Positions 59,363-64,000 of a stretch of DNA of 64,000 nucleotides are shown piece by piece. The stretch's first letter is position 1; each line of letters starts with the position of its first letter. The stretch comes from Methylobrevis albus. Its GTDB lineage: Bacteria > Pseudomonadota > Alphaproteobacteria > Rhizobiales > Pleomorphomonadaceae. The stretch is from NCBI RefSeq assembly GCF_015904235.1, contig NZ_JADZLT010000039.1:38904-102903 (forward strand). The letters run 5' to 3'. The position numbers and the translations under genes are program-made. Below the pieces are notes generated by a model. The model did not search any database. It was not told where the DNA came from and was given only the letters and a program-made list of their open reading frames with translations.

Positions 59363-59470
59363 CGCGGCGCGCCGCATGAAGGTCGTGGAAAGCGGCGGCG
59401 GCGCAACGGGCGGGGCCGTTCCCGGGCACGGAAGTACGAAGGGCGTCGGCGGCTTGAGAGACGCGGACGC

Positions 59471-59953
59471 TTACGACCGCAACACCACGCTCAGCGTGCC
59501 GTCGCTTTCGAGGATCATCGATTCCACGGCCGCGACGCCGGTCCCGCCGGAGGACCGCACGGCGCTGCGGGCTTCGTCGTCGGTGATCCGTTCCCGCCGC
59601 ATGGTCTCCCGGCAGAATTCACCCTTGTGCACGATCAGAGCGGGATCGGAACGGATCGCATCGGCGAACCTCGCCGAGCGAACCGACGCGAAGGTGACGA
59701 GGAACTGCAGGAGGATGAGCAGCGCGAGCGCGGTGGCGCCCTCTGCCAGCGCAATTGATTTCTGCAGAATGATCGCGGCGAGGGTGGATCCGAGGGCGAC
59801 GGTCACCACGAGATCGAAGGCGTTGAGCTTGGCGAGCGTGCGCTTGCCGGAAATCCGGAGGAAGAGGACGAGCGTGGCATAGGCGAGCGTTCCGACCAGC
59901 AGCGTGCGGACGATGCCGGACCAGCCCTGAAAGAAGATGCCGTCGAGGTCCAT
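59471..59953 (-). CDS. DUF421 (YetF-like) membrane protein
   Basis: 160 residues: three membrane helices (TLLVGTLAYATLVLFLRISGKRT, FDLVVTVALGSTLAAIILQKSI and ALALLILLQFLVTFASV) and a small cytoplasmic domain (DPALIVHKGEFCRETMRRERITDDEARSAVRSSG). The blocks SGKRTLAKLNAFDLVVTVALGS and LIVHKG are DUF421 hallmarks. Shorter than B. subtilis YetF but normal for this subgroup. Function unknown. ATG 59953 is preferred. Confidence 0.87.
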   Translation of the reverse strand: MDLDGIFFQGWSGIVRTLLVGTLAYATLVLFLRISGKRTLAKLNAFDLVVTVALGSTLAAIILQKSIALAEGATALALLILLQFLVTFASVRSARFADAIRSDPALIVHKGEFCRETMRRERITDDEARSAVRSSGGTGVAAVESMILESDGTLSVVLRS

Positions 59954-60486
59954 GTTGAAAAAATTCCCTGATCTGGCGAGCGAGCGGCGAAACACCCCGT
60001 GTTCCGCCCGCCGGTCGACGCCCTTTTCACCGGGCGTTCGGGCTCTCGCCGGGCCGACGGCGGCGATCGGGCGCGGACGGCGCCTGGTCGTTGCTTTTGA
60101 ACAACAGCCGGGGCCTCCGCTCGGTTCCGCGCCTTGCGTCGGTCTTCCCGCGCGACTGGGCAGGCGCTCCGGCGGTATGCCGTGGCGCACACGCCATCTG
60201 CGCGTCGTCGCGTCGACAGACCGCTGTGAGGAACCGCCTCCGCCCTTGTACCTTCGGCGGACAGGCCGCGGCGCAGCGCTTGCGCGGTGACAGCCAAGTC
60301 TCTGCCACATCGGCAGGATTTCCCCGTGCGCCGGCTTGCCGCTGCGCCCGGGGCGACGTTTGGTCCCGGGGCGGGGTTTCGCGTCGCACGGGGATCGGAG
60401 TCATAATCCTTGCCGAGGATGAACGGTCGCAGCGCCCCTTGAAGAGGCGCGTGCCGTCCCTCCGTTGCGGTCGGAGGACGCAAGCC
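59954..60486. other. 533-bp gap
   Basis: Contains no gene I can support. It lies between the start of the DUF421 gene and the start of the AcoR-like gene, so it holds promoters for both. No strong boxes or repeats are seen. Confidence 0.5.
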
Positions 60487-61449
60487 ATGAACAGCGTGAT
60501 GGTGAGCCGGCATGCCGGCAAGGTCGAGGCGGCGTTGCGGTCGGGGGCGGCGGCGACGTCGGCGCTGGTCGCGTCGTGGCAGCGCTGCAGCCGGCTGCAC
60601 AATCTCGACCCGGTGCGGGCGCCGCAGCCCGAGCGGCTGTCCGAATCGGAGCTGCGCGCCGCGCGCCAGCGCATCGAACCGCTGATCCACATCGCACAGG
60701 CGAGCCTCGACCGGCTCTACACCGCCGTCGGCGGGGCAGGGTGCTGCATCCTGCTTGCCGACCGCAACGGCGTGCCGGTCGACGGGCGCTGTTCCACCGC
60801 CTACGACGGCACCTTCCGCGCCTCCGGCCTCGCCGTCGGCTTCGACTGGAGCGAGCGCAGCGAGGGGACCAACGGCATCGGCACCTGCCTCGTCGAGCAG
60901 CGGCCGGTGACGATCCACCGCGACCAGCATTTTCGCGCGCGCAACACCGAGCTCAGCTGCACCACGGCGCCGATCCACGATCCGGAGGGCCGGCTGCTCG
61001 CGGCGCTCGACCTCTCGTCGTGCCGCGCCGACCTCGACGACGGCTTCGCCCAGCTGTCGGCGCTCGCCGTCGCCGACGCGGCGCTGCAGATCGAGCAGGA
61101 CTATTTCCGCCAGACCTTCGCGGGCGCCCGCATCGTGCTGGTCGCCGGCCGGCCGGCCGGGGGGCTGGTCGCCGTCGACGAGGACGACCTCGTGATCGGC
61201 GCGACGCGGGCGGCGCGGCGGGCGCTGCAGCTCGACGACACCGACCTCGGCGCGCGGCTGCCGGCCGCCGACCTCTTCGGCGAATGCCGCGGCGGCGGCG
61301 ACGGGCTCGCGGAGGCGGAGCGGGCGGCGCTGCAGCGGGCGCTGGCCAGGGCGAACGGCAATGCCTCGGCCGCCGCGAGCGCGCTCGGCATCAGCCGGGC
61401 GACCTTCTATCGCAAGCTGAAGCGGGTGGATGGCCACGGCTCCGCCTGA
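60487..61449 (+). CDS. AcoR-like GAF/Fis regulator without AAA+ domain
   Basis: 320 residues. The N-terminal half is the AcoR-type sensor: [13 protein letters not shown], the GAF-like block [52 protein letters not shown], and the [21 protein letters not shown] stretch. The C-terminus is a Fis-type HTH ([29 protein letters not shown]). The sigma-54 AAA+ ATPase domain is absent, so it likely acts on a sigma-70-type promoter or as a competitor. It lies upstream of and reads towards an aldehyde dehydrogenase gene. A TGTCTC-N6-GAGACA palindrome between them may be its operator. Confidence 0.88.
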   Translation: MNSVMVSRHAGKVEAALRSGAAATSALVASWQRCSRLHNLDPVRAPQPERLSESELRAARQRIEPLIHIAQASLDRLYTAVGGAGCCILLADRNGVPVDGRCSTAYDGTFRASGLAVGFDWSERSEGTNGIGTCLVEQRPVTIHRDQHFRARNTELSCTTAPIHDPEGRLLAALDLSSCRADLDDGFAQLSALAVADAALQIEQDYFRQTFAGARIVLVAGRPAGGLVAVDEDDLVIGATRAARRALQLDDTDLGARLPAADLFGECRGGGDGLAEAERAALQRALARANGNASAAASALGISRATFYRKLKRVDGHGSA

Positions 61450-61499
61450 ATGCGCGGCCGCACCGGGCGGGTTCCGGGCGGAACGTGAATGAAGACGGT

Positions 61500-61519
61500 C
61501 GCCTGAACCGCTTCAGGCG
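61500..61519 (+). terminator. Hairpin downstream of the AcoR-like gene
   Basis: CGCCTGAA pairs with TTCAGGCG over CCGC, followed by CAAAAC rather than a T-run; termination is uncertain. Confidence 0.4.
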
Positions 61520-61525
61520 CAAAAC

Positions 61526-61543
61526 TGTCTCACCGGCGAGACA
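61526..61543 (+). promoter_or_regulatory. Palindromic operator candidate TGTCTC-N6-GAGACA
   Basis: A perfect 6+6 inverted repeat centred 107 bp... upstream of the aldehyde dehydrogenase start (about 115 bp from the ATG), in the right place for a Fis-type regulator site. Confidence 0.5.
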
Positions 61544-61649
61544 CCCGTCGGCCCCGGCCTCCGCCGCCCGGCTGACCCGGCCGCCGGGATCTGGCTTCCT
61601 CGACGTCAAGGCGCGCCCCGATCCGGCAGCGCCCGATCCGGAGGAAACC

Positions 61650-63167
<1,518 letters not shown>

Positions 63168-63377
63168 GCGGAGCTGCCGTCCGGACGCCGGTTGCCGGCG
63201 ATCCGGGCGGCGGTTGCGTCCGCCGCCGACGCCGGTATCCTGGTTCGGCCCGGCGCGGGCCGGAGCGTGCCTCTTGGCTCCATGCCTTTCCGGCGCGGCC
63301 TCCTCCGCTGCGCCGGTCTTTTTTTGCTGGGCCCGCCGGCCGTCGTGCCTGGGGCTGGCGTTGCGGAGTGCGGTGCG

Positions 63378-63746
63378 ATGTCGACCGAAGCGACCGATGG
63401 CACGATCCCGGCGAACAAGGTTTCCGCGACGCCGGCCGCCGAGGATCTTCTCGCCGAGATCATCGCCGAGCACGGTCCGGTGCTCTTCCACCAGTCGGGC
63501 GGCTGCTGCGACGGCTCCTCGCCGATGTGCTACCCGCGCGGCGACTTCATCGTCGGCGACCACGACGTGCTGCTCGGACTGATCGGCGAGACGCCGGTCT
63601 ATATCGGCGGGGCGCAGTATGAGGTGTGGAAGCACACCGACCTCGTCATCGACGTGGTGGCGGGGCGCGGCGGCATGTTCTCGCTGGATAACGGACGAGA
63701 GAAGCGGTTCTTGACGCGCTCGACGGTGTGCGGGGTGGGGAGCTGA
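63378..63746 (+). CDS. DUF779 protein
   Basis: 122 residues matching DUF779: LLAEIIAEHGPVLFHQSGGCCDGSSPMCYPRGDF, then GETPVYIGGAQYEVWKHTDLVIDVVAGRGGMFSLDN, and a RFLTRSTVC end. The CC and C cysteines may bind metal. It regularly follows AcoD/ExaC-type aldehyde dehydrogenases, where its role is unknown. ATG 63378 starts MSTEATDG; an in-frame extension upstream is not conserved. It lies 210 bp after the dehydrogenase gene. Confidence 0.9.
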   Translation: MSTEATDGTIPANKVSATPAAEDLLAEIIAEHGPVLFHQSGGCCDGSSPMCYPRGDFIVGDHDVLLGLIGETPVYIGGAQYEVWKHTDLVIDVVAGRGGMFSLDNGREKRFLTRSTVCGVGS

Positions 63747-63780
63747 GGGCAGGGCGGGTCTGCTGCGCGGGGCAGGGGTC

Positions 63781-63945
63781 GTGCCGTGGTGCTTCCCCCC
63801 TCCCTGTCCCTCCCCCGCTTCGCAGGAGAGGGGACGATGGGCGATAGGGTTTTCGCGAAACGAAGGTCACGCCGAGCCGAAGCCTCTGTATTCCCGGCGC
63901 TCCATCCTCCTGCGTCCCCTCTCCTGCGAAGCGGGGGAGCGACTG
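63781..63945. repeat. Palindromic intergenic element, family A copy 3 (right end changed)
   Basis: It shares with copy 1 (4560-4747) the left end GTGCCGTGG, the CCTGTCCCTCCCCCGCTTCG arm and a centre with TTTTCGCGAAACG. The right arm breaks off after GCGGGGGAGCGAC, so the outer right end seen in copies 1 and 2 is missing. Confidence 0.85.
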
Positions 63946-64000
63946 TGTTTCGGGTCAAGCGCTTTGCCATGGTTTCTTGTCCCGGATGATGGCGTTGAGG

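Overview
The window is a 64 kb piece of a very GC-rich alphaproteobacterial chromosome, most likely of the order Hyphomicrobiales (Rhizobiales). The evidence is the divK-pleD pair next to a DUF3572 gene and rpmG, the aapJQMP amino-acid transporter, the gph-rpiA-gor-class II DAHP synthase block, rkp-type K-antigen genes, and three families of intergenic palindromic repeats typical of this order. No plasmid, CRISPR array or complete prophage is visible. Gene density is high and most genes look like vertically inherited core genes.

Layout. 1-7.8 kb: a purine uptake and urate catabolism cluster with a BMP-type nucleoside ABC transporter (ATPase cut by the window edge, two permeases, binding protein), then the membrane cytochrome-c urate oxidase PuuD, OHCU decarboxylase UraD and an allantoate amidohydrolase. 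7.8-10.7 kb: DUF3253 and DUF599 genes, a tiny one-helix membrane protein and a cystathionine beta-lyase-like enzyme. 10.9-15.6 kb: the aapJQMP general L-amino-acid transporter, with a promoter and an intercistronic hairpin. 15.8-19.4 kb: DNA polymerase IV, DUF3572, and the cell-cycle/c-di-GMP pair divK-pleD. 19.4-20.5 kb holds no convincing gene but several inverted repeats. 20.5-24.9 kb: ribosomal protein L33, a PqiA-like membrane protein, a GNAT acetyltransferase, a NUDIX hydrolase, a DUF983 protein and an L,D-transpeptidase. 25-28 kb: a large unrecognised protein with a possible glycosyltransferase-like C-terminal half, then a patch of lower GC with a small lipoprotein. 28.1-34 kb: tRNA-Val, gph, rpiA, a DUF2059 protein, gor, a DUF1489 protein and class II DAHP synthase. 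34-38.4 kb: an EAL phosphodiesterase, an isolated cbiD and a lytic transglycosylase.

38.4-51.7 kb is the most distinctive region. It holds an rkp-type surface-polysaccharide locus: an LTA-synthase-like membrane phosphatase/sulfatase-fold protein, a KpsS/RkpJ-like protein, an SDR reductase, an alpha-oxoamine synthase (RkpG) and a 2511-residue single-chain fatty-acid/polyketide synthase (RkpA: KS-AT-DH-degenerate MT-ER-KR-ACP, no thioesterase). My inference is that the synthase, the PLP enzyme and the SDR together make a long-chain, possibly sphingoid-like, lipid used by the capsule machinery. This resembles ketosynthase-plus-serine-palmitoyltransferase logic and is not proven from sequence.

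52-57.6 kb: release factor 3, an orphan gene with a perfect CtrA-type box (TTAA-N7-TTAAC) upstream, an isolated 849-residue phage tail-spike/tail-fibre-like protein with no phage neighbours, and tRNA-Gln. 57.8-64 kb: an HxlR regulator divergent from an NTF2-like/SDR pair, a DUF421 membrane protein, an AcoR-like regulator lacking the AAA+ domain, an aldehyde dehydrogenase, a DUF779 protein, and a final palindromic repeat copy at the right edge.
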